A stretch of DNA of 64,000 bases from Kitasatospora albolonga (GTDB lineage: Bacteria > Actinomycetota > Actinomycetes > Streptomycetales > Streptomycetaceae), in NCBI GenBank assembly GCA_002082585.1, contig CP020563.1, positions 986,001 to 1,050,000 of the forward strand. The letters run 5' to 3'. How positions within the stretch are numbered: position 1 is the stretch's first letter; every line of letters starts with the position of its first letter. Made by a program: the position numbers and the translations under genes. Below the pieces are notes generated by a model, which did not search any database, was not told the origin of the DNA, and saw only the letters and a program-made list of their open reading frames with translations. Of the stretch, positions 16,195 to 24,505 are shown piece after piece.

Positions 16195-17243
16195 GAAGCG
16201 GTCCTTCCTGTCTGTTCGAACCCTGTCTGCTCGAACGCGCCCGACGCTACAGCGAGCAGCCGCGACGCCTTCAGTTCGGTCTCGTCCCACTCGCGCTCCG
16301 GGTCGGACCCCCAGGTGATCCCGGCCCCCGTCCCGAACCGCAGAAGCGGCACGGGGCCGGTCCGGTCGATCCAGAACGTCCTTATGCCCACGGCCAGCGA
16401 GGCGGTGCCCCGGTCGGCGTCGACCCAGCCGACCGCGCCGCAGTACGGCCCGCGCGGGGACCGCTCCAGCTCCTCGATGATCCGCAGCGCGCTGGACTTC
16501 GGCGCCCCGGTGACGGAGCCGGGCGGGAAGGCCGCCGTGAGCAGCTCCGGCCATCCGGCGCCCCCGGCCAGTTCACCGCGCACGGTGGAGACGAGGTGGA
16601 CGAGGCCCGGGTGCTTCTCGACCACGCAGAGGTCGGGCACGGTGACGCTCCCGGTCGCGCAGACGCGGCCCAGGTCGTTGCGGACCAGGTCCACGATCAT
16701 CACGTTCTCCGCGTGGTCCTTCTCCAGCAGATCGCCCTCGGTGCGCCCGGTCCCCTTGATCGGCCCGGACTCGACGGTGCGCCCGTCCCGGCGGAGGAAC
16801 AGTTCGGGGGACGCGGTGGCGACCTCCACCCCGTGTCCGGGCAGGCGGATCGTTCCTGCGTACGGCGCCGGGTTGCCGCGCGCCAGCAGGGCGGTCAGGG
16901 CGTCGACGTCGGCCCGGCCGGGGTCGGGCAGCGGTGCGGAGAGGACCCGGCAGAGGTTGGCCTGATAGACCTCGCCCGCCGCGATGTGTTCACGGATGCG
17001 CCGTACGCCCGCCGTGTAGGCGTCACGGTCCAGCGAGGTCTTCCACTCCCCGGCGGCGGGCCCGCGCCAGGCTCCGGGCACGGGGGCGGGCACCTCCTCC
17101 CTGCGTACGGAGGAGAAGCGAGCACAGACCGTACGGCCCTCGAAATCGGCACAGACCGCCCAGAAACCGGACGAGTCCAGGGCCGCGGGATCGTGGGTCA
17201 CGTCCTGGAGGCCGGAGGCGACGAGGCCGCCGAAGCGGGCCAT
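16191..17243 (-). CDS. pabB: Aminodeoxychorismate synthase component I
   Basis: A 350-residue chorismate-utilising enzyme. Diagnostic stretches: AAGEVYQANLCRVLSAPLPD, VESGPIKGTGRTEGDLLEKD, HAENVMIVDLVRNDLGRVC and AAFPPGSVTGAPKSSALRII, all conserved in PabB/TrpE. The N-terminus is short compared with TrpE, and pabC is coupled directly downstream, so PabB is favoured. The glutaminase subunit PabA is not in the window. Start ATG 17243; GTG at 17261 is an alternative and neither has a strong ribosome binding site. Its promoter region (17244-17417) also abuts the divergent tRNA array. Confidence 0.88.
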   Translation of the reverse strand: MARFGGLVASGLQDVTHDPAALDSSGFWAVCADFEGRTVCARFSSVRREEVPAPVPGAWRGPAAGEWKTSLDRDAYTAGVRRIREHIAAGEVYQANLCRVLSAPLPDPGRADVDALTALLARGNPAPYAGTIRLPGHGVEVATASPELFLRRDGRTVESGPIKGTGRTEGDLLEKDHAENVMIVDLVRNDLGRVCATGSVTVPDLCVVEKHPGLVHLVSTVRGELAGGAGWPELLTAAFPPGSVTGAPKSSALRIIEELERSPRGPYCGAVGWVDADRGTASLAVGIRTFWIDRTGPVPLLRFGTGAGITWGSDPEREWDETELKASRLLAVASGAFEQTGFEQTGRTAS

Positions 17244-17417
17244 GGGAGCGAGGGGGAACACGCTGATGAGTCTAGGACCGCCCGCGATGACCTGCGTCGG
17301 GGCGACGGTACGGCGGCGGTACGGCGACCAGCTGCGCAAACGCGTTTTTGTACTGGCCCGGGAATCCGCTAGAGTTCAACACGTCGCCGGGACGCGCAAG
17401 CGGAACGGGAAAGACAA

Positions 17418-17490
17418 GCGGACGTAGCTCAGTTGGTAGAGCGCAACCTTGCCAAGGTTGAGGTCGCCAGTTCGAACCTGGTCGTCCGCT
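17418..17490 (+). tRNA. tRNA-Gly(GCC)
   Basis: 73-nt cloverleaf: acceptor GCGGACG/CGTCCGC, anticodon stem AACCT-TGCCAAGGTT enclosing GCC, T arm GCCAGTTCGAACCTGGT, discriminator T. First gene of a plus-strand tRNA array. Confidence 0.95.
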
Positions 17491-17527
17491 CGCAGAAGGT
17501 GGGGGATCTTCCCGAACCCCCATCCCT

Positions 17528-17598
17528 GGTGGAGTGGCCGAGAGGCGAGGCAACGGCCTGCAAAGCCGTCTACACGGGTTCAAATCCCGTCTCCACCT
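17528..17598 (+). tRNA. tRNA-Cys(GCA)
   Basis: 71-nt cloverleaf: acceptor GGTGGAG/CTCCACC, anticodon loop CTGCAAA (GCA), T arm ACGGGTTCAAATCCCGT, discriminator T. Second in the array. Confidence 0.95.
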
Positions 17599-17602
17599 CC
17601 AA

Positions 17603-17674
17603 GGACGATTAGCTCAGCGGGAGAGCGCTTCCCTGACACGGAAGAGGTCACTGGTTCAATCCCAGTATCGTCCA
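17603..17674 (+). tRNA. tRNA-Val(GAC), copy 1
   Basis: 72 nt; acceptor GGACGAT/ATCGTCC, anticodon loop CTGACAC (GAC), discriminator A. Starts 4 bp after tRNA-Cys, so the array is one transcript. The acceptor stem differs from the two following copies by paired changes. Confidence 0.96.
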
Positions 17675-17712
17675 CTGATCCGCAAGGATCACCGGTCCGT
17701 AAGGATCATCCC

Positions 17713-17784
17713 GCGCGATTAGCTCAGCGGGAGAGCGCTTCCCTGACACGGAAGAGGTCACTGGTTCAATCCCAGTATCGCGCA
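17713..17784 (+). tRNA. tRNA-Val(GAC), copy 2
   Basis: 72 nt; acceptor GCGCGAT/ATCGCGC, otherwise the same body as copy 1, anticodon GAC. Confidence 0.96.
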
Positions 17785-17825
17785 CGCAGTACACGGCGGT
17801 ACACGCACGGTCATCCTGCGTTCCG

Positions 17826-17897
17826 GCGCGATTAGCTCAGCGGGAGAGCGCTTCCCTGACACGGAAGAGGTCACTGGTTCAATCCCAGTATCGCGCA
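17826..17897 (+). tRNA. tRNA-Val(GAC), copy 3
   Basis: 72 nt, identical to copy 2 in the mature part. Unlike the others, CCA (17898-17900) follows the discriminator A in the genome. Last gene of the array. Confidence 0.96.
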
Positions 17898-17903
17898 CCA
17901 TCG

Positions 17904-17941
17904 AGAAACCCCTGGTCGTCGAGACGACCGGGGGTTCTTTC
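17904..17941 (+). terminator. Terminator of the tRNA array
   Basis: Stem AACCCC.GGTCG / CGACC.GGGGTT with a short loop, followed by CTTTC, starting a few bases after the last tRNA. Confidence 0.75.
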
Positions 17942-17955
17942 GTGCCTGCGGCTCG

Positions 17956-18264
17956 TCAGGACGAGAAGAGCATCCGGCCGAAGCCCTTCTGGCGGCGGTG
18001 GCCGTAGTGCCCGCCGTGCTGCTGCCCGTACTGCGGGGCTCCCCAGGCGGGGGCGTGGACGGGAGGGGCCGCCGCCGGGTAGGGCTGCTGCGGGGCGGGC
18101 GGCGGGGGCGGGGCCTGCTGGGCCCACTGGGACTCCAGGCGGGTCAGCGACTCCAGCTCGCCGTAGTCGAGGAATATCCCCCGGCAGCCGCCGCACTGCT
18201 CGATCTGGACGCCGTTGCGGTTGTACGTCTGCATCTGCGCATGACACTTGGGGCACTGCATCAT
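17956..18264 (-). CDS. TFIIB-type zinc-ribbon small protein
   Basis: 102 residues. N-terminal zf-TFIIB ribbon: CPKCHAQMQTYNRNGVQIEQ followed by CGGCRGIFLDYGELESL (two CxxC pairs around residues 4-7 and 24-27). Then a low-complexity Pro/Ala/His/Gly/Tyr tail (QQPYPAAAPPVHAPAWGAPQ) ending in GFGRMLFSS. This layout is common in actinobacteria; the function is unknown. Two ATGs in tandem (18264, 18261). Downstream of the tRNA array terminator on the opposite strand. Confidence 0.85.
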   Translation of the reverse strand: MMQCPKCHAQMQTYNRNGVQIEQCGGCRGIFLDYGELESLTRLESQWAQQAPPPPPAPQQPYPAAAPPVHAPAWGAPQYGQQHGGHYGHRRQKGFGRMLFSS

Positions 18265-18329
18265 CGGCTCGGCTCCTCGCCCTCGTCGTGCCGCCGCCGG
18301 AACGCCTGCCCGGCCGCGGTCCGTTCAGC

Positions 18330-19466
18330 CTACGACGCGGACCCGGGCGCCAACTCGGGTGGGAACGTAGCGATTCGGGCACAGGAATCGATCATCAGCT
18401 GCTCCATCTCGTCCGGTTGCCGGCCCTCGGCGGCGCACTTGGCGAGGGCGACGGCGGCGGTCTGGACCGTCAGCGCGCGGGCGGGGACGTCCAGTCGGGG
18501 CCAGGGGTCGTCATCGGCCCCGGCGGGCACGGCGGGGCCTCCGGCGGACCGGTAGGCGTCCAGGAACAGCAGCCAGTCGTCGGGGGCCAGCACCCCGGCC
18601 GCGAACCAGGCGGCGGGCCGGGCGAGGTCCCAGGCCGGATCACCCTCCCCCGCGTCGTCGATGTCGATGAGCAACCAGGGCCCGTGCGGGGCGGGATGGC
18701 GGACGAGCTGCCCCAGGTGCAGGTCGCCGTGGCAGAGGAATCCGGCCCGGTCGGCGGGCGGCGCGGCCTCCCCCCGGGCCCAGGCGGGCAGGGCCTGCCA
18801 GGCGGCCTGTACGGGGAGCACCGCGCCGTCCCCGGGGAGCGCGGCCGCCATCCGGGCGACCGCCCGGGCCGCCTTGAGGGGGCCGCGCATCGGCGGGAGG
18901 GGGTGCGGGGGCGGGGTCCGGTGGAGCCGGGCGAGCAGGACGGCGGCCTCGGCCCAGGGAGCGGCGCCGGGGTCGGTGGGGTCGACGGGGACGCCGTACG
19001 GCCAGAAGGTGACGGGACGGGGGACGGCCCCCACCGGTCCGGACGGGCCCGGAGCGGAGAGCGGCGGAAGGAGGACGCCCGCCAGCTGCGGGGCGGCGGC
19101 GAGGGCAAGCCGCGCCACCAGAGCCTCGCGCTCCGCGTCGGCGGCGTGCGCCTTGGCGACGACGGGGCCGCTGCGGACGACGGTGCCGTCGGGCCGGTCC
19201 GCCAGGAGCTGGGGCGGATCGCAGGCGCAGGAGGTGCCCGACGGGTGGTGGAGACGGTGCGCCAGGACGCCCAGGTCCCGGATGACCGAGTCGCGGATGA
19301 CCGAGTCGCGGATGACCGAGTCGTGGGTGGCCGGGGCGGGGGTGGCCGGTTCATGGGCCGCTGAACCGCAAGGGGTGGAGTCGTGAGCGGCCGGCTCCCG
19401 GGTTCCCAGGTCACAGGCGGCTGTGCCACGGGCCGATGGCTCGCGGGCGGCTGAGGGGGTTCGCAA
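18330..19466 (-). CDS. APH-fold phosphotransferase with N-terminal repeat
   Basis: About 378 residues with an aminoglycoside-phosphotransferase/choline-kinase fold: catalytic loop CHGDLHLGQLVRH and metal-binding LLIDIDDAGEGDPAWDLARP. The usual Asn of the HGDxHxxN loop is Gln here. The kinase core begins at about residue 65; before it is a poorly conserved segment with three SVIRD pentapeptides. A TTG start at 19466 is preceded by GGAGGAG at good spacing; GTG 19556 is the longest alternative (408 aa). The substrate is unknown, and resistance cannot be inferred from the fold alone. Confidence 0.78.
   Translation of the reverse strand: MRTPSAAREPSARGTAACDLGTREPAAHDSTPCGSAAHEPATPAPATHDSVIRDSVIRDSVIRDLGVLAHRLHHPSGTSCACDPPQLLADRPDGTVVRSGPVVAKAHAADAEREALVARLALAAAPQLAGVLLPPLSAPGPSGPVGAVPRPVTFWPYGVPVDPTDPGAAPWAEAAVLLARLHRTPPPHPLPPMRGPLKAARAVARMAAALPGDGAVLPVQAAWQALPAWARGEAAPPADRAGFLCHGDLHLGQLVRHPAPHGPWLLIDIDDAGEGDPAWDLARPAAWFAAGVLAPDDWLLFLDAYRSAGGPAVPAGADDDPWPRLDVPARALTVQTAAVALAKCAAEGRQPDEMEQLMIDSCARIATFPPELAPGSAS
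19279..19323. repeat. Three perfect 15-bp tandem repeats
   Basis: CGGATGACCGAGTCG repeated three times without mismatch, in frame inside the APH-fold gene, encoding SVIRD three times. Confidence 0.9.
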
Positions 19467-19743
19467 TGGCTCCTCCGGCGGCGGTCGGGCCCGGCCCTGC
19501 CACCGGTCCTCGCCGAGCGTACGCGGCGGAGGGGGCCCGGGGCGGTGGAGCCGCACGCATTCGGGGGCCGTGCCGGGGCGGGCGACCGGGCCGTCCGCCG
19601 GGACGAACAGGCCCGGACAGCGCGATGCCCGGTCAGCTCCCCAGCTGACCGGACAAACGCTGCCGTCCGCCGCACCCCCGTCCCCACGGGGCTGTTGGCC
19701 CGATACCAGGGTCCGGACCGCTCTTCCGGACCCCGGGCGCCGC

Positions 19744-19950
19744 TCAGCGCCCCAGCATCACCGCCACGGACGACGCCTGTGTGACCACCGCGTCCCAGCC
19801 GCCGAAGACGACCGCGAGCAGGGCCGCCAGGGGAAGCACCATCACCGTCGCCACCAAGGGGTGGCGGGTGCCGGACGGGCGGGGGGCGAAGGCGGCGTAC
19901 GCCTTGCGTCCCTGGGTGCGGATCATCGTCCGCGCTGCCGTGTCCGACAT
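19744..19950 (-). CDS. Small single-TM membrane protein
   Basis: 68 residues: a basic N-terminus (TMIRTQGRKAYAAFAPRPSG), one membrane helix (LVATVMVLPLAALLAVVFGG) and a short polar end. AGGAG precedes ATG 19950 at ideal spacing, so the start is firm; a longer frame to 20214 is spurious. No family name recognised. It lies alone between the APH-like gene and the Ser/Thr kinase, which diverges from it. Confidence 0.75.
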   Translation of the reverse strand: MSDTAARTMIRTQGRKAYAAFAPRPSGTRHPLVATVMVLPLAALLAVVFGGWDAVVTQASSVAVMLGR

Positions 19951-20544
19951 GGTTCCTCTCCTGACCTGAAAGTGGAGCGACGGGCGTGTGACCTCGGGGG
20001 ACGAGTGCTGCGCCCGCCGCTTGACCTCAACATTAGGTAACCGGTGAGCACGGGGCGTCATGCCCGCGTACCGAATCCCGGGCCTCCCGGAGGATGAGCC
20101 GTCGGCCGTCGGCGTACTCCCCTGGGTGGAGACGGCCCACCCCGTCCTGGGGTCATCCCGGAGGGGAGGCAGGGGGGACACCCCCACCGGGAAGGCCCCG
20201 CCGGGTGACTTCACTCACTTCGTCCGCCCCGCGAGGGAGGCCGCCCGTCCCTCCGCGGTCGCGCCCGGAGCCCCCCGCCCCGTACGTCCGGGAGGTATCC
20301 CCGACCGCCACCACCGAACGGGCCCGGCCGCCCCGGCTCGGTCCAACGCCCCTTGTGAGGAAGCCCCTTGGTGTCCGGTGCGGGCCGACGGGCCCGGAAC
20401 CGCCGCTCCCTGACCGCGCTTCACGTCCCGGCTGCGGCCCGGACAATCGAATATCCGGCGAGGGCGCGGCCTCTGAGCGCACCGGGCGCCGGGTACGTAA
20501 GCTGTGCCTCGTCAGGCGGACCAGGCAGCGGGGATGGGCAGACG
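19951..20544. promoter_or_regulatory. 594-bp divergent region upstream of the Ser/Thr kinase
   Basis: No convincing gene; the open frames crossing it are GC-driven. At 20021-20040 there is TTGACCTCAA..ATTAGGTAA, an imperfect dyad (ACCT-7-AGGT) after a TTGACC box, reminiscent of MerR-type operators. Weak evidence. Confidence 0.3.
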
Positions 20545-21903
20545 ATGGCGATGATGCGGCTCCGGCGCGAGGACCCGCGTCTCGTCGGCTCGTTCCGGCT
20601 GCACCGGCGGCTCGGCGCGGGCGGCATGGGCGTCGTCTATCTCGGCTCCGACCGGCGCGGCCAGCGGGTGGCGCTCAAGGTGATCCGGCCCGATCTGGCG
20701 GAGGACCAGGAGTTCCGTTCGCGGTTCGCGCGCGAGGTGTCCGCCGCGCGGCGCATCCGGGGCGGCTGCACGGCCCGGCTCGTCGCCGCCGACCTGGAGG
20801 CGGACCGCCCCTGGTTCGCGACGCAGTACGTCCCCGGCCCCTCCCTCCACGACAAGGTCGCCGAGGAGGGCCCGCTGGCCGCCGCCGAGGTGGCCTCGAT
20901 CGGCGCGGCGCTCTCCGAGGGCCTGGTGGCGGTGCACGAGGCGGGGGTGGTCCACCGGGACCTGAAGCCGTCGAACATCCTGCTCTCCCCCAAGGGCCCC
21001 CGCATCATCGACTTCGGCATCGCCTGGGCGACCGGGGCCAGCACGCTGACCCATGTCGGTACGGCGGTGGGCTCGCCCGGCTTCCTGGCGCCCGAGCAGG
21101 TCCGGGGCGCGGCGGTGACCCCGGCCACGGACGTCTTCTCGCTCGGGGCGACCCTGGCGTACGCGGCGATGGCCGACTCCCCCTTCGGGCACGGCAGTTC
21201 CGAGGTGATGCTCTACCGCGTGGTGCACGAGGAGGCGCAGCTCCACGGAGTGCACGACGCGCTGGCCCCGCTGATCAGCGCCTGTCTGGCGAAGGACCCG
21301 GAGGAGCGGCCGAGCACCCTCCAACTGTCCATGCGGCTCAAGGAGATCGCCGCGCGCGAGGCGCAGGGCCTGCATGAGGGCCGGCCGCCCGTCCAGCGCT
21401 CGGCCCAGGACCCGGACCGGCCGACCGGCCGTCTCGACGGCCCGTACACCGAGCAGCAGACCCGCCGCGCGGAGGGCCCTTCGACTGGCCGCCCGCAGCA
21501 GGGCCGGCGTCCCGCGCCCGCTCGTTCGGGTGCTCCGCGCACCGGCGGGTCCCGGCCGCAGCGGGTGCCGCGCTCCACCACGGGTTCCGGGAAGCGGCCG
21601 GGCGCGACGAACGGGACGAACGGCAGGCCGGGAACGCGTTCCGGGCCCCGGACGACCTCGACGGGGCGGCGGCCCGCCAACCCCCGGCTGCTGCGGCAGC
21701 GGCTGGTGGTGTTCGTGGTCGTGACGCTGCTGGTGGCGCTGGGGATCGCGGCCGCGCAGGGGTGCCAGGGGCCGGCGCGTGGCCTGGGCGGGAACGTACA
21801 GCAGGAGCGGACTGTGGACCGGGCGGCGGAGCAGGCAGCGGACCGGACGCCTGGGGTGGTGCGGGCCGAGCCGTTCCGAGGGCTTGGAGCCGGGGCTCTC
21901 TGA
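20545..21903 (+). CDS. PknB-type serine/threonine protein kinase, membrane anchored
   Basis: A 452-residue Hanks-type kinase. Domain order: kinase (about 14-270) with glycine loop LGAGGMGVVYLG, VALKVIRPD lysine, catalytic loop VVHRDLKPSNILL, DFGIAW magnesium loop and SPGFLAPEQ; then a long Arg/Pro/Gly/Thr-rich juxtamembrane linker (270-385); one membrane helix (LVVFVVVTLLVALGIAAAQG) and only about 45 outer residues, with no PASTA or other sensor domain. ATG 20545 gives MAMMRLRREDPRL; ATGs at 20551 and 20554 are possible. The extracytoplasmic tail is encoded partly by a direct repeat that also covers the stop codon. Confidence 0.93.
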   Translation: MAMMRLRREDPRLVGSFRLHRRLGAGGMGVVYLGSDRRGQRVALKVIRPDLAEDQEFRSRFAREVSAARRIRGGCTARLVAADLEADRPWFATQYVPGPSLHDKVAEEGPLAAAEVASIGAALSEGLVAVHEAGVVHRDLKPSNILLSPKGPRIIDFGIAWATGASTLTHVGTAVGSPGFLAPEQVRGAAVTPATDVFSLGATLAYAAMADSPFGHGSSEVMLYRVVHEEAQLHGVHDALAPLISACLAKDPEERPSTLQLSMRLKEIAAREAQGLHEGRPPVQRSAQDPDRPTGRLDGPYTEQQTRRAEGPSTGRPQQGRRPAPARSGAPRTGGSRPQRVPRSTTGSGKRPGATNGTNGRPGTRSGPRTTSTGRRPANPRLLRQRLVVFVVVTLLVALGIAAAQGCQGPARGLGGNVQQERTVDRAAEQAADRTPGVVRAEPFRGLGAGAL

Positions 21904-22021
21904 GAGGGTCTGGGGCCTGGAGCCGGGGCTCTCTGAAGGGGGCCGGAGCCCTCCGAGGGATCGGCGCCGGACTCCCCGGGGGGGCGGAACCCTCCGAGGG
22001 TTCGGCCCCGGACTCCCAGGG
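21881..22021. repeat. Imperfect direct repeats at the kinase 3' end
   Basis: Unit A: GGCYTGGAGCCGGGGCTCTC plus TGA at 21881-21903 and 21914-21936 (one mismatch); the first copy contains the kinase stop codon. Unit B: CCCTCCGAGGG.TCGG.. at 21949-21980 and 21990-22021. Lies between the kinase and the convergent methyltransferase gene. Confidence 0.75.
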
Positions 22022-22061
22022 GGCCGGGGCCGGGCTGACTCCCGGGAGCCGTGGCCCCGTC

Positions 22062-22880
22062 TCAGCTCTCCGGGCGGCCCGTCGCCACCGCGTAGAAGGC
22101 AACCGCCGCCGCGGCGCCCACGTTCAGTGAGTCGACCCCGTGCGCCATCGGGATGCGCACCCACTCGTCGGCGGCCATCAGGGCCTTCGTGGAGAGCCCC
22201 TCCCCCTCCGCGCCGAGCATCAGCGCGACCCGCTCCAGCCGGTGCGGGGCCGCCTCGTCGATGCTGGTGGCCTTGGCGTCGGGGGTGAGGGCGAGGAGCC
22301 GGAAGCCCGCTTCCCGTACGGTCTCCAGCGTCCTGGGCCAGGCTTCGAGGCGGGCGTACGGGACGGAGAAGACCGCGCCCATGGAGACCTTGACCGAACG
22401 CCGGTAGAGCGGGTCGGCGCAGTCCGGGGAGAGCAGGACGGCGTCCATGCCGAGGGCGGCCGCGCTGCGGAAGATCGCACCGATGTTGGTGTGGTCGTTG
22501 ACCGACTCCATCACCACCACCCGGCGTGCGGTGGTGAGCAGTTCGTCGGAGGTGGGCAGCGGCTTGCGCTGCATGGAGGCGAGCGCGCCCCGGTGGACGT
22601 GGTAGCCGGTGACGCGTTCGGCGAGGTCGGGGGCGACGGCGTACACCGGGGCCGGGACCTCGTCGATGACATCGCGCATCACGTCGACCCACTTGGCCGA
22701 GAGCAGCATCGAGCGCATCTCGTACCCGGCGTGCCGGGCGCGCCTGATGACCTTCTCGCCCTCCGCGATGAAGAGGCCCTCGGCGGGCTCGCGGCGCCGC
22801 CGCAGCTCGACGTCGGTCAGTCCGGTGTAGTCGCTCAGGCGCGGGTCGTCGGGGTCGTCGACGGTGATGATGTCTGCCAC
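22062..22880 (-). CDS. SpoU/TrmH-family RNA 2'-O-methyltransferase
   Basis: A 272-residue SPOUT methyltransferase. An N-terminal substrate-binding region (RREPAEGLFIAEGEKVIRRA) is followed by the three SpoU motifs: VNDHTNIGAIFRSAAALG, VALMLGAEGEGLS, and IPMAHGVDSLNVGAAAAVAF, which form the trefoil knot that binds SAM. It would methylate ribose 2'-OH in rRNA or tRNA; the exact nucleotide is unknown. Start ATG 22880. It is separated by 83 bp from the upstream cobalamin gene and transcribed the same way. Confidence 0.92.
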   Translation of the reverse strand: MADIITVDDPDDPRLSDYTGLTDVELRRRREPAEGLFIAEGEKVIRRARHAGYEMRSMLLSAKWVDVMRDVIDEVPAPVYAVAPDLAERVTGYHVHRGALASMQRKPLPTSDELLTTARRVVVMESVNDHTNIGAIFRSAAALGMDAVLLSPDCADPLYRRSVKVSMGAVFSVPYARLEAWPRTLETVREAGFRLLALTPDAKATSIDEAAPHRLERVALMLGAEGEGLSTKALMAADEWVRIPMAHGVDSLNVGAAAAVAFYAVATGRPES

Positions 22881-22963
22881 AGGGTGATACTGCCTTGTCC
22901 GGTGTGTGGTGCCAACGCCTGGGATGCGATGCGTAACCGCGGGTTACTCGGTGAGGTCCGCTG

Positions 22964-24310
22964 TCATGCGGCCGACGGGTCGTCCGGCTGCGGTGCCGAG
23001 TCCGGGCCGACCGCGACGACCTCTCCGATGACGATCACGGCGGGCGGGCGCACGTCCTCGGCGACCGCCCGCTCCCCGACGTCCGCGAGGGTCGCGTCGA
23101 CCCGGCGCTGCGCGGCGGTGGTGCCCTCCTGGACGAGGGCGACCGGGGTGGCCGGGTCCTTGCCGTGGGCGATCAGGGCGGCGGCGATGGCTCCGATCTT
23201 GTCCACGGCCATGAGGAGGACCAGGGTGCCGCGCAGCCGGGCGATGGCCGCCCAGTCGACCAGCGAGCGCGGGTCCTCGGGGGCGACATGGCCGCTGACC
23301 ACGGTGAACTCGTGGGCGACCCCCCGGTGGGTGACCGGGATACCGGCCGCTCCGGGGACCGAGATGGTGCTGGAGATACCGGGGACGACCGTACAGGGAA
23401 TGCCCTCGGCGGCGAGCGCCTGGGCCTCCTCCATGCCCCGGCCGAAGACGAACGGGTCGCCGCCCTTGAGCCGGACCACGGACTTGCCCGCCTTGGCGTG
23501 CTCGATCAGCGCCTGGTTGATCGCCTCCTGGGCCATGAACCGCCCGTACGGGATCTTCGCCGCGTCGATCACCTCGACGTGCGGCGGCAGTTCATCCAGC
23601 AGGTCGCGGGGGCCGAGGCGGTCGGCGATGACCACGTCCGCCTCGGCGAGGAGGCGGCGGCCCCGGACCGTGATCAGGTCCGGGTCACCGGGACCGCCGC
23701 CGACCAGGGCGACTCCGGAGGTGTGGTTGCGGTGGTGCGGGGCGGCGAGGGTGCCGTCGCGCAGGCCCTCGACGATGGCGTCGCGGATGGCGGCGGAGTG
23801 GCGGGGGTCACGGCCCTGGGAGGTGGTGGTGAGGACGGCGATCGTGACGTTCTCGCTGCGGCCGGTGGCCGGGGTCCAGGCGGTCGCGGCCTCGGCGTCG
23901 TCGGCCCGGACGCACCAGGTGCGGGTGCGCTCGGCCTCGGCGGACGCGGCGTCGTTGGCGGCGGTGTCGGAGGAGGCGACGAGGGCGTACCAGGTGTCGG
24001 CCAGGTCGCCGTCCTGGTAGCGGCGGCGCTCCCAGCGGATCTCCCCGGCGTCCGCCATGGCCTCGACGGAGGGGGTCGCGGACGGGGAGACGAGCGTGAT
24101 GACGGCACCGGTGGCGATGAGCTGGGGCAGCCTGCGCTGGGCGACCTGGCCGCCGCCGATGACGACGGTGCGGCGGCCGTGGAGGCGCAGGCCCACGGGG
24201 TACGCGGGGTGGTCGGCGCTCTCGGAGTGACCGGTGTTCCCGGTGCCACCGGTGTTCTCGGCGTGACCTGCGCTCTCCGGGTGACCTGCGTGGTCTGCGT
24301 GCTCGGCCAT
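22964..24310 (-). CDS. cobA: Uroporphyrinogen-III C-methyltransferase with siroheme-synthase N-domain
   Basis: 448 residues, CysG-like. The N-terminus (about 1-40) is a His/Gly/Ser/Asn-rich low-complexity segment. It is followed by a Met8/CysG-B type NAD-binding domain (TVVIGGGQVAQRRLPQLIAT) and a SUMT domain starting at about 200 (ALVGGGPGDPDLITVRG; RLKGGDPFVFGRGMEEAQAL; PGISSTISVPGAAGIPVTHR). It converts uroporphyrinogen III to precorrin-2, feeding both siroheme and the neighbouring cobalamin genes, and may also oxidise precorrin-2. Could equally be named cysG. Start ATG 24310; the upstream DNA is strikingly G-rich on the plus strand. Confidence 0.9.
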   Translation of the reverse strand: MAEHADHAGHPESAGHAENTGGTGNTGHSESADHPAYPVGLRLHGRRTVVIGGGQVAQRRLPQLIATGAVITLVSPSATPSVEAMADAGEIRWERRRYQDGDLADTWYALVASSDTAANDAASAEAERTRTWCVRADDAEAATAWTPATGRSENVTIAVLTTTSQGRDPRHSAAIRDAIVEGLRDGTLAAPHHRNHTSGVALVGGGPGDPDLITVRGRRLLAEADVVIADRLGPRDLLDELPPHVEVIDAAKIPYGRFMAQEAINQALIEHAKAGKSVVRLKGGDPFVFGRGMEEAQALAAEGIPCTVVPGISSTISVPGAAGIPVTHRGVAHEFTVVSGHVAPEDPRSLVDWAAIARLRGTLVLLMAVDKIGAIAAALIAHGKDPATPVALVQEGTTAAQRRVDATLADVGERAVAEDVRPPAVIVIGEVVAVGPDSAPQPDDPSAA

Positions 24311-24413
24311 GGCGGTGCGGGCTCCTCGGGCGGGGTGCTGCGTAGGGGCCGCTGCGGCGGTGGAGCGGCTGTGACGTGCGGAAGTGGGGGTTCCTGGGTG
24401 GGGAACACGATAC

Positions 24414-24470
24414 GGGGTGGTGGGGGGTGGGGCCTGGGGGCGGGGGGCCGTGGGGGGGGCGGGGTGGGGG
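24414..24470 (+). other. Long G-tract cluster (possible G-quadruplexes)
   Basis: On the plus strand almost every turn is a run of 3-8 Gs (for example GGGGGGTGGGG, GGGGGCGGGGGG and TGGGGGGGGCGGGGTGGGGG), about 100 bp upstream of the cobA start. The G-rich strand is the template strand for cobA. Confidence 0.75.
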
Positions 24471-24505
24471 CGCCTGCGGCGGGCTGTCCCCTACCCGCCC
24501 CTTCC

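Noticed and set aside
18330..19466. Aminoglycoside resistance kinase
   Set aside because: Only the general APH fold is visible and the catalytic Asn is replaced by Gln; no basis for a drug substrate.
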